Part shown: positions 36,258 through 45,110 of the stretch, in pieces
Layout of the letters: every line of letters begins with the position of its first letter
How positions within the stretch are numbered: position 1 is the stretch's first letter
Source of the DNA: Tildeniella nuda ZEHNDER 1965/U140
GTDB lineage: Bacteria; Cyanobacteriota; Cyanobacteriia; Leptolyngbyales; Leptolyngbyaceae
Assembly: GCA_019358895.1 (NCBI GenBank)
Contig: JAHHIG010000008.1
Location: 124,001 to 188,000, forward strand
Length of the DNA stretch: 64,000 bases
Direction of reading: 5' to 3'
Made by a program: the position numbers and the translations under genes
The notes under the pieces: generated by a model
The model's input: only the letters and a program-made list of their open reading frames with translations
What the model was told of the DNA's origin: nothing
Database searches by the model: none

Positions 36258-37322
36258 TCACGCTTTAGTTGTGAGGCGCTTTTTCAAAAGCAGACTATGG
36301 CTAGAGACTTTGACATTAACTGGTCTACTGGTACGGTCTGCTGGCTCTAAGCGAGGCAATGTGTAAAAGCCAAACTTCTGCTTCAGCAGCAACCAGAAGA
36401 AGGGCAAGTCTTCGACCAGATATCGCTTCCAAAGACGCTGGGGATCACAGTAGATTCTAAACAACCACTCTATGCCCAAATTGCTCATCCATTTAGGCGC
36501 ACGTTTGATGATACCCGCTTCAAAATCGATCGTGGCACCGACTGCCATGAAAATTTTGACATGAGGAAGCTTGTGTTTGTACTTATAAATCCATTTTTCT
36601 TGCTTAGGCGCACCTACTCCCACAGCAAGGACAGTTGCCCTGGATTGGTTAATAATCTCAATAATTTCCAGGCATTCCTGCTCATCTTTCTCAAACCCAA
36701 ACGATGGGGAATGAGCGCCAACAACAATGTCTCTATGAGTTTTTTGATTGATCTTACGTTTAGCTTTTGCAGCAACGCCTTCAGCACCACCAAGCAAAAA
36801 TATGGTGATGTTAGCGTTAGTTTTGTGAAACTCACAGAACCTCGGAAACAAGTCAGAACCTGAAACCTTTTCTTTAATTGGAGTTCCTAGAAGCTGTGAA
36901 GCATACATTAAAACTTGACTGTCACAAACCTTGTAATCCGCAAGGGTATAGACTTTCAGAAATTCTGCATCTTTCTGTAGCTTCATCAAGTGATCAACGT
37001 TTGGGGTAAGCACCACGCCGCTGTGGAGTTGATCTAGAAGTTCATGCATGGACAGATTGTCGATCGTAAGGTTAAGAATATCAACCTTTCTGAGTTCGTT
37101 AGTGTACTGTAAATACTGGACTTCATTAAGCTTGGCTTGGCTAACAAGTGCGTCTTCTAAGTCACTTCTGCTGATGATTCCGTCTTCCAGGAGAAGTTCT
37201 CCAATCAACCTCCAGCCAGATGTTTCGGCTTGCTGACGCTGTTTCTGCAAGGCTAGGTCGAGTTGCCTCTGATTGAGCAACCGTCTTTTCAGAAGAATAG
37301 AGCCTAAAGAGTGTCCAGTCAT
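36258..37322 (-). CDS. WecG/TagA/CpsF (GT26) glycosyltransferase with MshEN-like N-terminus
   Basis: 354 residues. Residues about 3-66 hold two 24-residue units, SLGSILLKRRLLNQRQLDLA and LIGELLLEDGIISRSDLEDA onward, each ending LxxQ, like the MshEN c-di-GMP-binding domain of type II secretion ATPases. Residues about 90-310 are the GT26 domain with TPNVDHL, SGSDLFP, FLLGGAEG, VGVGAPKQEKW and GATIDFEAG. It likely adds a ManNAc-type sugar to a lipid carrier during exopolysaccharide synthesis. The gene is isolated from other polysaccharide genes. GT call firm; MshEN call by pattern. Confidence 0.82.
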   Translation of the reverse strand: MTGHSLGSILLKRRLLNQRQLDLALQKQRQQAETSGWRLIGELLLEDGIISRSDLEDALVSQAKLNEVQYLQYTNELRKVDILNLTIDNLSMHELLDQLHSGVVLTPNVDHLMKLQKDAEFLKVYTLADYKVCDSQVLMYASQLLGTPIKEKVSGSDLFPRFCEFHKTNANITIFLLGGAEGVAAKAKRKINQKTHRDIVVGAHSPSFGFEKDEQECLEIIEIINQSRATVLAVGVGAPKQEKWIYKYKHKLPHVKIFMAVGATIDFEAGIIKRAPKWMSNLGIEWLFRIYCDPQRLWKRYLVEDLPFFWLLLKQKFGFYTLPRLEPADRTSRPVNVKVSSHSLLLKKRLTTKA

Positions 37323-37843
37323 TTTCTTCAGAATTGGTTTATGAAATCGTCAGCTTATTGGAAATTAAGCACTCGCTCAGGACTTTCAACTGGATTCTTT
37401 CAGCAAGACTATAGTTCTTTGTGGGAACATTAAATGTCCACGACAGAAGCTTTCGTAGTGTCAGATGCGTCAAGAACGTAGAACACACGTGATTGCTGCA
37501 AGACTATTCAATCTAGATAATGTTGTGTCAGCGGAGCGAGCTTTGTTTTGGAGGAAACCGCAACACATTCAATATAAGATGAGGCAAACGGGCTAAGCTG
37601 CCCTAGCTAGACGGCTTCACAAAAAGATCACTAGAAGTCTAGCAATATCAAGCTTCGTTTCGCTCTGCCTAGAGACTAACTAGAGTGACTACTTAGTGAA
37701 GACTAAGATTTCCGGGTGACCCAGTCAGCCTGATAGACCCTAGATAATAGGATATCCAATAACTACTTCAAGTTCATGTGCTTACCTTTACAAAAAAATT
37801 ATTATCGACAAAGGCTTAAACCATTCGTTGACGTTTTAGCTCT
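37323..37843. other. Intergenic region between divergent genes
   Basis: About 520 bp, relatively AT-rich, with no supported gene, repeat array or hairpin. It should contain the promoters of both the GT26 gene and the MoaD-like gene. I see no clear promoter or operator consensus. Confidence 0.5.
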
Positions 37844-38104
37844 ATGCCAGTACCGACAATAACGATCACGGTAAAGCTCTTTGCGGTTTATCAGGAGGCT
37901 TGCGGCGCACCAGAAATCACACTGGACGTTGAGCCTGGTACAGTCGTTGCGTCTGTGCGCGATCGTCTGATTGAGGCACATCCTCAGTTAACCCAGTGGC
38001 GGGAGCTGACGCGTTTTGGAGTCAATCTCCAATTTGTCGAGCCTGATCAGCTCCTGCATGATGGAGACGAAGTGGTGCTCATTCCTCCAGTGAGCGGTGG
38101 ATAG
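37844..38104 (+). CDS. MoaD/ThiS-family sulfur carrier protein
   Basis: 86-residue ubiquitin-like beta-grasp protein. It ends with the required diglycine (PPVSGG) where sulfur is carried as thiocarboxylate. The internal pattern ITVKLFAVYQEACGAPEITLDVEPGT and DGDEVVLIPP fits MoaD (molybdopterin synthase small subunit) better than ThiS, but no moaE is adjacent. Stand-alone gene; a different sulfur-transfer role cannot be excluded. Confidence 0.85.
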   Translation: MPVPTITITVKLFAVYQEACGAPEITLDVEPGTVVASVRDRLIEAHPQLTQWRELTRFGVNLQFVEPDQLLHDGDEVVLIPPVSGG

Positions 38105-38196
38105 AGGCTCGTTGGAGGGACGTGGCAAGCTCGTTCACGCAACGGCTGTCGCAAGCGGGTGCTCGCTTTGGTTAGAGAACAGTGTTAACTGAACAG

Positions 38197-39255
38197 TTAC
38201 GTGTGCCGATCGAGGGCTAACTGAACCAGACGATCGACTAGATCAGGAAACGTAATGCCACTAGCAGCCCAGAGTTGAGGATACATGCTGGTGGCTGTAA
38301 ACCCTGGCATTGTATTGATCTCATTAATAAAAACGTCTCCGGTCGCTTCGATATAAAAGAAGTCTACCCGTGCCAAGCCTGCCGCATCGATCGCGGTGAA
38401 GGCTTGTGTTGCCATTGTTTGAATCTTTGCTGTGATGGACTCCGGTAAGCGGGCGGGAATGATTAAGTCAGCTTTGCCTTCGGTGTACTTGGTTTCATAG
38501 TCGTAAAAATCGCTTTGGTACGTAATCTCGCCCACGATCGATGCTTGTGGTGCATCATTACCCAGCACGGCGCATTCAACCTCACGTGCGACTACCCCTG
38601 CTTCGACGATAAGGCGGCGATCGTAACTAGCGGCGCTATCTAGAGCAGCTTCGAGCTGGGCACGGTTTCTAACCTTGGAAATGCCGACCGATGAGCCGAG
38701 GTTAGCAGGTTTGACAAAGCAGGGGTAGTCAAGTGTGGCTTCAATGTGGTCGCACAACTTGGGATAAATGCAGGGATTAGACCAAACCTGAGCGCGACTA
38801 ATCGGCATGTAGCTCACCTGAGGCAAACCGACTTGAGCAAACACCATTTTCATGGCGAGTTTGTCCATGCCGATCGCTGATCCCAGGATGCCAGAGCCAA
38901 CAAAGGGAGCCTGCATCAATTTCAATAGTCCCTGTACGGTGCCATCTTCGCCATTGGGACCGTGCAGTACTGGAAACCAAACATCAACTTCAGCAACCGA
39001 GGGTGGTAAGCGCCAGCGATCGGAGGGTACGGCAGGTGCGTCTGATGCTAGCGGGTGACCGGATGCCAATACCTGTTGAGCAGGCTCGCCGTCGTGCCAC
39101 TGACCGTTTTTCTGAATGTAGAACGGTAAGAGCGTATAGGTAGCCTGGTTGGCTTCAGCGTTGAATGCTTGCGCGATCGCTCGTGCGGAGGCGATCGAAA
39201 CCTCATGCTCCCCAGAGCATCCCCCAAACAGTAGCCCAACGCTGCGTTTTGTCAT
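38197..39255 (-). CDS. ddl: D-alanine--D-alanine ligase
   Basis: 352-residue ATP-grasp ligase that makes the D-Ala-D-Ala dipeptide of peptidoglycan. Visible: [17 protein letters not shown] at the N-terminus, [14 protein letters not shown], the ATP-binding [18 protein letters not shown], and metal/substrate residues in ARVDFF and [12 protein letters not shown]. Cytoplasmic. No cell-wall gene neighbours. The MPGFT motif with its Tyr-type neighbours suggests normal D-Ala specificity. Confidence 0.94.
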   Translation of the reverse strand: MTKRSVGLLFGGCSGEHEVSIASARAIAQAFNAEANQATYTLLPFYIQKNGQWHDGEPAQQVLASGHPLASDAPAVPSDRWRLPPSVAEVDVWFPVLHGPNGEDGTVQGLLKLMQAPFVGSGILGSAIGMDKLAMKMVFAQVGLPQVSYMPISRAQVWSNPCIYPKLCDHIEATLDYPCFVKPANLGSSVGISKVRNRAQLEAALDSAASYDRRLIVEAGVVAREVECAVLGNDAPQASIVGEITYQSDFYDYETKYTEGKADLIIPARLPESITAKIQTMATQAFTAIDAAGLARVDFFYIEATGDVFINEINTMPGFTATSMYPQLWAASGITFPDLVDRLVQLALDRHT

Positions 39256-39729
39256 GAAGCCATTATCCTAAAGGCTGGTACACGCCATTTGTGTTAACTG
39301 GAGCGTATGGACTTGGATATCAGCGATCGCAATGCAGTTGATTCCCAAAGACGATTTGCGACAGCTCACTGAACTGAACCTGAGCTTAGCCCCATCCCAT
39401 AGCCAGTGTTTACAGGCTCTCATGGTATACCCAATAGACTTTCTTGCCAAACATCGAACAAGTAACTGAGTATTGCTGTGACCCTTACAGTACTCAAGGT
39501 AGGTTTAAAGTACAGATTTATTGCAGTGCTGCGTGAGCCAAGAAAGACTGGTAGTATACGATCTGTTGACCCTGAGTGCGTTGCACTGGCACACGTGGAG
39601 TTGGGTCTGCTGCAAGATTGGGTGTGCGGTTAGATGTTTCAGTGGCGGCTCTACCAGCTTTGATTTTCTGGCTTTGATTAGCTTGGCTTGAGTACGACAA
39701 ACGTAACCATTAACGTTCACCAGATCACT
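39256..39729. other. Intergenic region
   Basis: About 470 bp between divergent ddl and a TPR gene. Short open frames on both strands show no family resemblance. No repeats beyond one HIP1 site. Presumably holds the two promoters. Confidence 0.45.
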
Positions 39730-40257
39730 ATGGAACAGCAATCGCTGATTAAAAAGGCATCTGAGCTTGAGGTTCATATTGAAGTTCAGAACCGTCAGGG
39801 TTTGATGCTGGCAGAAACGCATCGCTACGACGAAGCACTTGCTTGTTATAACCGTGTACTCCGACTGAGAGAAGACAATTTCCCTGCGTGGTATGGGCGC
39901 GGTGCAGCGCTTGCCAACTTAGGGCAGTATCAAGCGGCGTTGCTGAGCTTTGACCGAGCGATCGCGATTAACTCCTGCCGTCATGAAACCTGGATCTTTC
40001 GAGCTGTTGTTCTGATTCATCTAGAGCGCTATCAAGAGGCACTGGCAAATTGCGAGCAAGCCTTAGCGTTGCAGCCCGATGATTGGGAAGCGCTGACCTT
40101 TCGTGGCGTAGCATTCTATTACCTGGGGCAGTACAAGCGTGCCTATGAAAACTACGATCGTGCCACTGGACAAACGGTACAGCCACGGAACCTGTTCGCA
40201 TGGCTGAAAAAACTGCTGTCTAGCTTTCAGCCTGATTGTGCCCAACGACCTAGTTAG
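39730..40257 (+). CDS. Tetratricopeptide-repeat protein
   Basis: 175 residues from ATG 39730 (MEQQSLIKKASELEVHIEV). Three to four consecutive TPRs (NRQGLMLAETHRYDEALACYNRVLRL; YGRGAALANLGQYQAALLSFDRAI; EALTFRGVAFYYLGQYKRAYENYDRA), then a short tail. No signal peptide. It would act as a protein-protein interaction scaffold with unknown partner. The frame is open to 39688 but that extension is less convincing. Confidence 0.8.
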   Translation: MEQQSLIKKASELEVHIEVQNRQGLMLAETHRYDEALACYNRVLRLREDNFPAWYGRGAALANLGQYQAALLSFDRAIAINSCRHETWIFRAVVLIHLERYQEALANCEQALALQPDDWEALTFRGVAFYYLGQYKRAYENYDRATGQTVQPRNLFAWLKKLLSSFQPDCAQRPS

Positions 40258-40727
40258 GCGACAAAACCGTCAATGGTTAAGTCTTCTTGAAGCGCCTGTC
40301 TAACTTCGTTGATGCAGGCGCTCAGCCTGCCATATTAATATTTTTGCTGCCAGTAAGTGTAGAAAAGGTTGGCAGCAAAAGAATACGGGTTGCTTGCAGT
40401 TATCAACTGAGCGCGATCGCCTCACTGCTGCTAACAGCAAAACCGCTCAAAACGTAGCGAAGTCTAACTGAATAGGACTGACGCATTTGCCCCATGCCAA
40501 TTCTGAGGGCTTAATAAGCTCGGCTCTCCCAACCTTGGGGGCTAGGGGTGAAACTCGACAGCGTTTGCGTAAGTCCTGCTGAAGAATCTCCCAGCGTTTT
40601 GCTAGATAGTTTGCAATCAAACAGTACGTGTGCTATATCTATGTACAGATTGTACGACCTAGTACAGTCATGAAGCGAAAGAACCGTTCCAAACTACTGC
40701 ACAATACCTACATAAGGAGATTCTCAA
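40258..40727. other. Intergenic region
   Basis: About 470 bp without a supported gene. Includes a GCTGCCA...TGGCAGC inverted repeat near 40348-40378 after the TPR gene (possible terminator: TTTGCTGCCAGTAAGTGTAG, then GGTTGGCAGCAAAA), a CTCTCCCAACCTTGGGGGCTAGGGG repeat-type sequence near 40525-40550, and GTAC-rich promoter DNA before 40728. Confidence 0.5.
40652..40665 (+). promoter_or_regulatory. NtcA-like GTA-N8-TAC site
   Basis: GTACGACCTAGTAC matches the core GTA-N8-TAC of the cyanobacterial nitrogen regulator NtcA, 62 bp upstream of the gene at 40728. A good -10 element at the expected distance is not obvious, and 6-base cores occur by chance. Confidence 0.25.
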
Positions 40728-41084
40728 ATGAGTACGGACTTGAAAGCAACGTTTGAAGACATCAAGAACCGAGTGCTGCAAGGCAAAGCGATGGATGTCT
40801 TTGAGCAATACTATGCGGACGATGTGGTCATGCAAGAGAACGATAACCCGCCTACTATAAGCAAAGAGGCAAATCGCCAGCGAGAACTAGAGTTTTTCTC
40901 AAAGCTGACCGAATTTCGTGGAGCTGAGGTCAAAAGCGTTGCCTATGGCGATGACGTGATTATTTCTGAATGGTTTTTAGACTACACTCACGCCGATTGG
41001 GGCAAACGCACCTACGACCAGGTTTCGGTGCAGAAATGGAAAGATGGCAAGGTCATCTACGAGCGGTTTTACTACGCCAGCTAG
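40728..41084 (+). CDS. SnoaL-like/NTF2-fold protein
   Basis: 118-residue single-domain cone-shaped alpha+beta barrel of the SnoaL/NTF2-like type: DLKATFEDIKNRVLQGKAMDVFEQYYADDVVMQEND, later VISEWFLDYTHADWGKRTYDQVSVQKW and a C-terminal KVIYERFYY. Clear ribosome-binding site AAGGAGA. Members range from small-molecule isomerases to ligand-binding accessory proteins; the role here is unknown. Monocistronic. Confidence 0.8.
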   Translation: MSTDLKATFEDIKNRVLQGKAMDVFEQYYADDVVMQENDNPPTISKEANRQRELEFFSKLTEFRGAEVKSVAYGDDVIISEWFLDYTHADWGKRTYDQVSVQKWKDGKVIYERFYYAS

Positions 41085-41185
41085 ATCGCTTGTTTAGATA
41101 GGGCTTAATTTGGGGCGATCGCTACCATCACTACAGGGGCGATCGCCCGCCACTCGTTCAAGACAGGGTGGGTTTCCCATTGACT

Positions 41186-42985
41186 CTAAATGCCGTGGCT
41201 TTTGCCAATCACCCAATGGCGGCGGAAGAAGCGCGACAACGACGATTCTTCCAGCGTGAGGCAAATGGGGCGACCGTGGGGACACGTACGTGGACTGCGG
41301 GTTTGCTGCCACTGATCGAGCAACGTTTGCATTGCTTGCAGTGTGAGTGATGTGCCATTGCGAATGGCGCTACGACAGGCTGTAGCAACTTGTGCGGTTT
41401 GTAAATCGCCGCCCAGACTGAGTTCCAACAGCGCTTCGGTGCAGTCGTCTCGCTGTGCCAGTATTGCGGGAGCCGATCGCACCATCCACACCTGTTCGCC
41501 AAACGGCTCGATTTCTAAGCCTAACCGTTGCAACTGCTCAACCTGAGCCACCGACAATTGGTGCAACATCACAGCGGCTTCTAAGGAAACCAGTTGCCAG
41601 CGATCGCATAACTGCTCGTACAACACCCGCTCATGGGCAATATGCTGCTCGATCAGCCAAACGCCAGTAGGGTGCTCAGCGAGAATGTAAGTGTTGTGGA
41701 CTTGGGCAAGGGCTTTGAGCGGTGAGGAGTGAGGGGTGAGGGGTGAGGGGTGAGTTACTTCTGCTCCCCTGCTCCCCTGCTCCCCTGCTTCTGACTGCTG
41801 AACCCTTCTAGCGCCATAGCCGCTTTCGGCTTCAGCAGTCTTTATTAACGTCCCAACTCGCTGAGAGTAAAGAGTGCTAGAGAGGTTCATCGGACTCAGA
41901 CGGAGTGCCTGCTCGATCGCGCTAGCAATCTGTTCTCGCCAGTCGTCTAAATGATGCAGGTAGATTTCGGCTTTGGCTGGGTGACGGTTCCAGTCAATTT
42001 GGTCGGGAGGCACCTGGAGATGCACGATGCAAATGGGGAACCGATCGCGCGGCAACACTTGCCGAAAGCTTGACAGGATCGTCTGCTCTAGCGCTGGCAT
42101 TGCTACAAAGCGCCCGTTGATGGCGACCCGGAGCCAATCTGGGCGGTGGCGATGACAGCGATCGGGTAAACCGAGAAGAAGATAAAGAGACGGCTGACGG
42201 CTGACGGCTGAAAGCTGAAGGGAATTTTGACTCTCGTCACCTTTTATCCTTTCGCCTTCATCCTTTATCCTTTCACCTTCTACCGTCAGTTCTTGCAAGT
42301 CTCCCATCTGTACATCGCGCAGAATTTGAGGCAGGATTTGCTGTGCGGTTTTACCAGACCAGAGATGAAACCAATCGCGATCGCGGGGAGACCCACTGTG
42401 AGTATCGGTTTGCTGCACCTGCCAGGTGACGTGAGGATGACAGAGCGCAAGTTGATGAATCATCGCTTGTACGGCTCTCATCTGTTGCGCGAGAGGAGGC
42501 AAGCCTTGACGACGAGCAGTCCAGTTACCAAAGAGGCGATCGACTGTTACAACCGTACCGGGCGCGATCGCCACAGGTTCTACCTGCAGTGGCTTGCCCT
42601 GGTTGTCGTAGCTGACTTGCCAACCCTCAGCCGCGTCGGCAGGGCGGCTCAAAATTTCTAAAGTGGCGAGTTGAGCGAGGCTGTGTAGCGCTTCGCCACG
42701 AAAGCCCAGGCTGGCAATGCGCCAAAGATCCTGGCGGTCTCGAATTTTGCTGGTGCTATGGGGTGCTGCGGCTTGCTTCAGGTCTGCTAAGCTCATACCC
42801 CCGCCGTTATCGGCAACGCGAAGTCGCCACTGCTCAGGGTAAAGCGAAATGGTAATGCGTGTTGCGCCTGCATCGAGCGAATTTTCTGCCAACTCTCGCA
42901 CCACTGCTGCCAGCGAGTCAATCACTTCACCCGCTGCAATGAGATGCACAACCTCTACTGGTAAAGCTTCAATCCCAGATGCCAT
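41186..42985 (-). CDS. mutL: DNA mismatch repair protein MutL
   Basis: 599-residue GHKL ATPase that couples MutS recognition to strand excision. The N-terminal ATPase motifs are AAGEVIDSLAAVVRELAENSLDAGA, DNGGGM and SLGFRGEALHSLA. The C-terminal dimerisation part has IEQHIAHERVLYE, a variant of the endonuclease motif DQHAxxExxxxE, with E for D and I for A. Two repeat-derived segments sit in the chain at about residues 232-266 (within the ATPase half) and 397-422 (inter-domain linker). Normal cyanobacterial MutL is shorter by roughly these insertions. Confidence 0.93.
   Translation of the reverse strand: MASGIEALPVEVVHLIAAGEVIDSLAAVVRELAENSLDAGATRITISLYPEQWRLRVADNGGGMSLADLKQAAAPHSTSKIRDRQDLWRIASLGFRGEALHSLAQLATLEILSRPADAAEGWQVSYDNQGKPLQVEPVAIAPGTVVTVDRLFGNWTARRQGLPPLAQQMRAVQAMIHQLALCHPHVTWQVQQTDTHSGSPRDRDWFHLWSGKTAQQILPQILRDVQMGDLQELTVEGERIKDEGERIKGDESQNSLQLSAVSRQPSLYLLLGLPDRCHRHRPDWLRVAINGRFVAMPALEQTILSSFRQVLPRDRFPICIVHLQVPPDQIDWNRHPAKAEIYLHHLDDWREQIASAIEQALRLSPMNLSSTLYSQRVGTLIKTAEAESGYGARRVQQSEAGEQGSRGAEVTHPSPLTPHSSPLKALAQVHNTYILAEHPTGVWLIEQHIAHERVLYEQLCDRWQLVSLEAAVMLHQLSVAQVEQLQRLGLEIEPFGEQVWMVRSAPAILAQRDDCTEALLELSLGGDLQTAQVATACRSAIRNGTSLTLQAMQTLLDQWQQTRSPRTCPHGRPICLTLEESSLSRFFRRHWVIGKSHGI
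41718..41795. repeat. In-frame repeat in mutL, linker copy
   Basis: GGTGAGGAGTGAGGGG units (7-bp GTGAGGG period) on the left, CTCCCCTGCTCCCCTGCTCC units on the right, potentially pairing. Translated on the minus strand as EQGSRGAEVTHPSPLTPHSS in the flexible linker between the ATPase and the C-terminal domain. Confidence 0.85.
42186..42290. repeat. In-frame repeat in mutL, N-terminal copy
   Basis: GCTGACGGCTGACGGCTG heptamers next to CCTTTTATCCTTTCGCC / CATCCTTTATCC units. On the coding strand it reads as VEGERIKDEGERIKGDESQ and LQLSAVSRQPS before the conserved LYLLLGLPDRCHRHRPDW. Both parts are common intergenic repeat units, here translated. Confidence 0.8.
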
Positions 42986-43052
42986 AGCTCCTAGTGTAGG
43001 CGAGGCAGGGGTAACTGGACTTGAGTTTTCCAGGAAGGCTGGAAGCTAAAAG

Positions 43053-44324
43053 CTAAAGTCTTACACTCGGTTTAACCGATGACAAGCTGCTAATCATCCC
43101 TGTCCCAATGCGACGGAGAGCGCGACCGAGAATCGCGTTAAAGGGCAGATCGCCTGCAAGCAGTTGGGTGGCAATGTGGGCGGCTTTGGGATTCTTAACA
43201 CCATATTGATAGAAAATTTTGGGGTATTGGTAGAAGAAATAAGCCAGTCTACGGGCGGCATTAAAACTGTTGGCGAATTCGTCGTGGATGCGATCGCTAT
43301 AGGCTTGAGTCGTCCCGCTAGTCACGCATGTTGCCGCGATGATGCCGCTTTTTGCTGCATGTAAAATGCCATCACCAAAGAGTGGATTGATCAGCCCAGC
43401 CGCATCGCCAACGAGCAAAATGCGTCCATCGGCTGTATTAAGTCGTTCTTTGCCGCACCAGATTGGTAGGGGATGGGCATGGAACTTCATTTGCGCGCGA
43501 TCGTATGGGAGTTGCAGCATCTCTAGATAGTCGAAGATTGACTGTCGCAGTGCTTCTCGAATCTGACGATCGCTGCGGGCATCTTGACGAGCCGGACGAA
43601 ACAAACCAGCCCCGATATTTAAGTGATCGGCTTTGGGAAACACCCAGGCATAGCCATGCTTCACGGCACCATATTCTAAGTGAGCCACATCTGATTGCAG
43701 ATCGGGATGTCCAGTGCCCCACTCATGCGGAAACTCGACTTCCATACCCAGCGCGATCGCTCGTGTTTGCCGTAGTTTTGCTGCTTTTGCTGTCACGCCA
43801 TTCGCACCATCTGCACCAATGACTGTGCGTGCCGTTGCCACAAAGGCATCACCCTTGCTGAGAGTGCCGTTGGCTTTAGTCACCTGAGCACGGACGCGGA
43901 CACCATCATTCTCCACTTCTACAGAACGGACTGCCAGACCATCCCGCAACTCTGCTCCTGCCCGCACGGCTCTCTGCGCCAAGGCATTGTCAAACACAGA
44001 ACGCTGCATCATCCAGATCGACAGTGGGCGATCGACACCCAGCGGATTAATCGCAGCCAGATAGGGATCATCAAAATGCCACGTCTGCCGTAGAGAGACC
44101 ACATCGGATTCGACAAATGCCTCCGGTGCTAAATCGTAGAGCAGCGATTGCATCACCATCGGTGTGCCGCCGCCACAGGTTTTATGACGCGGCAGAATTT
44201 GCTTTTCCAGCAATGCTACCTTCAGACCCGCTTGAGCCGCAGTCGCTGCTGCCATTGCACCCGCTGGTCCCGCACCACAAACAATGAGGTCATAGTTCAA
44301 CACCGATCGTTTCGCTCCAGACAC
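43053..44324 (-). CDS. Geranylgeranyl-reductase-family FAD oxidoreductase
   Basis: 423-residue flavoprotein. The FAD-binding GCGAGPAGAMAA dinucleotide fold is at residues about 16-26, then HKTCGGG, a conserved signature of this family, and RILLVGDAAGLINPLFGDGI for the FAD-ribityl site. Related to ChlP, which reduces geranylgeranyl chains of chlorophyll and tocopherol. Sequence details (CGGGTPMVMQSL) suggest a paralogue rather than ChlP itself. Membrane-associated in general. Monocistronic. Confidence 0.85.
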   Translation of the reverse strand: MSGAKRSVLNYDLIVCGAGPAGAMAAATAAQAGLKVALLEKQILPRHKTCGGGTPMVMQSLLYDLAPEAFVESDVVSLRQTWHFDDPYLAAINPLGVDRPLSIWMMQRSVFDNALAQRAVRAGAELRDGLAVRSVEVENDGVRVRAQVTKANGTLSKGDAFVATARTVIGADGANGVTAKAAKLRQTRAIALGMEVEFPHEWGTGHPDLQSDVAHLEYGAVKHGYAWVFPKADHLNIGAGLFRPARQDARSDRQIREALRQSIFDYLEMLQLPYDRAQMKFHAHPLPIWCGKERLNTADGRILLVGDAAGLINPLFGDGILHAAKSGIIAATCVTSGTTQAYSDRIHDEFANSFNAARRLAYFFYQYPKIFYQYGVKNPKAAHIATQLLAGDLPFNAILGRALRRIGTGMISSLSSVKPSVRL

Positions 44325-44460
44325 TTATTCCAGTTAACACTACGCGACGCAGAAATGGGTCAGCGCAGGGAGAGGGGGGAGTTGAGACGATTTAGACACG
44401 ATGCCTAACAGGACAAACCTGCACAAGCAGGGAAATTTGTAAACGTTTCAGCACAAATTT

Positions 44461-44489
44461 TTGCAAATTGTAAATTAACTTGTTACATT
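44461..44489 (+). promoter_or_regulatory. Candidate promoter for the rhodanese-like gene
   Basis: TTGCAA, 17 bp, TACATT: four of six matches to each sigma70-type hexamer with ideal spacing, in AT-rich DNA 27 bp before the ATG at 44516. No experimental support. Confidence 0.35.
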
Positions 44490-44515
44490 GCAAATATCGC
44501 TGATAAGGATTCCTC

Positions 44516-44896
44516 ATGCACCATCTCTTCGGTATCATTCCCCTGCCGCCACCACTCAAGGCGCGATCGTTAGTTTATGACCTCAAAGCCCGTCTCGACT
44601 GGGGCAAGCCAGCGCTGACCATTTTAGATGTGCGCGATCGCAGCCTTTTTAACGCCAGTCATATCTCAGGCGCGCTGTCGATGCCAGTTGATGGACTGAT
44701 CGATCGGGCGCGTATCAGCCTGCCGCTCAACCGCGATCTCTACATCTACGGCGAAACGGATGAAGACAGTGCTGAGATCGCCAATCGGCTTCGTGCGGCT
44801 GGTTACCGAAACGTCTCTGAAATTCGAGGTGGCGTGTCTGCCTGGAAAGCGGTCGGCTTTCCGATCGAGTCTGTGCTCACGATCGCCGAAATCTAG
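44516..44896 (+). CDS. Rhodanese-like domain protein without the catalytic cysteine
   Basis: 126 residues, one rhodanese homology domain: LTILDVRDRSLFNASHISGALSMP and later GYRNVSEIRGGVSAWKAVGFPIE. The active-site loop, usually C-x4-R-[S/T] after a VVYC strand, reads LYIYGETDEDSA, with no cysteine. Sulfurtransferase activity is therefore unlikely; such domains are used for binding or regulation. ATG 44516 follows AAGGAT. Monocistronic. Confidence 0.85.
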   Translation: MHHLFGIIPLPPPLKARSLVYDLKARLDWGKPALTILDVRDRSLFNASHISGALSMPVDGLIDRARISLPLNRDLYIYGETDEDSAEIANRLRAAGYRNVSEIRGGVSAWKAVGFPIESVLTIAEI

Positions 44897-44938
44897 CCAG
44901 AGGGTAAGAGAGTTTTGCGTTTGACAGTGTAAGTTTTG

Positions 44939-44986
44939 GTTGAGATCACTTAGTTGAGATCAATTAGGTAGTTGAGATCAATTAGG
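44939..44986. repeat. Tandem GTTGAGATCA repeat
   Basis: Three near-copies of TAGTTGAGATCAATTAGG (unit about 16-18 bp) between the rhodanese-like gene and the 38-bp repeat at 44988. Confidence 0.75.
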
Positions 44987-44987
44987 A

Positions 44988-45025
44988 GTTGTACAGAAAT
45001 AACAGCATGGTCTGTAGCCGTCAGC
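44988..45025 (+). repeat. 38-bp dispersed repeat, copy 2
   Basis: Identical over 38 bp to the reverse complement of 3758-3795 and, like that copy, followed by GCTGATAGCTGATAGCT heptamers. It ends about 85 bp before the SRAP gene. Confidence 0.85.
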
Positions 45026-45110
45026 GAAAAGCTGATAGCTGATAGCTAATCCAAGCGTGTGCAGTGATTTTTTAGCAAGCTCTTCCAACGCAGTTCTCTG
45101 GTTTGCTCTC

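Noticed and set aside
39505-39822. 105-codon minus-strand frame between ddl and the TPR gene
   Set aside because: Random-looking composition, overlaps the TPR gene start, no recognisable family.
40652-40665. NtcA-regulated promoter
   Set aside because: The GTA-N8-TAC core is present and is listed at low confidence, but a -10 at the needed spacing is not clear, so no regulatory claim is made.
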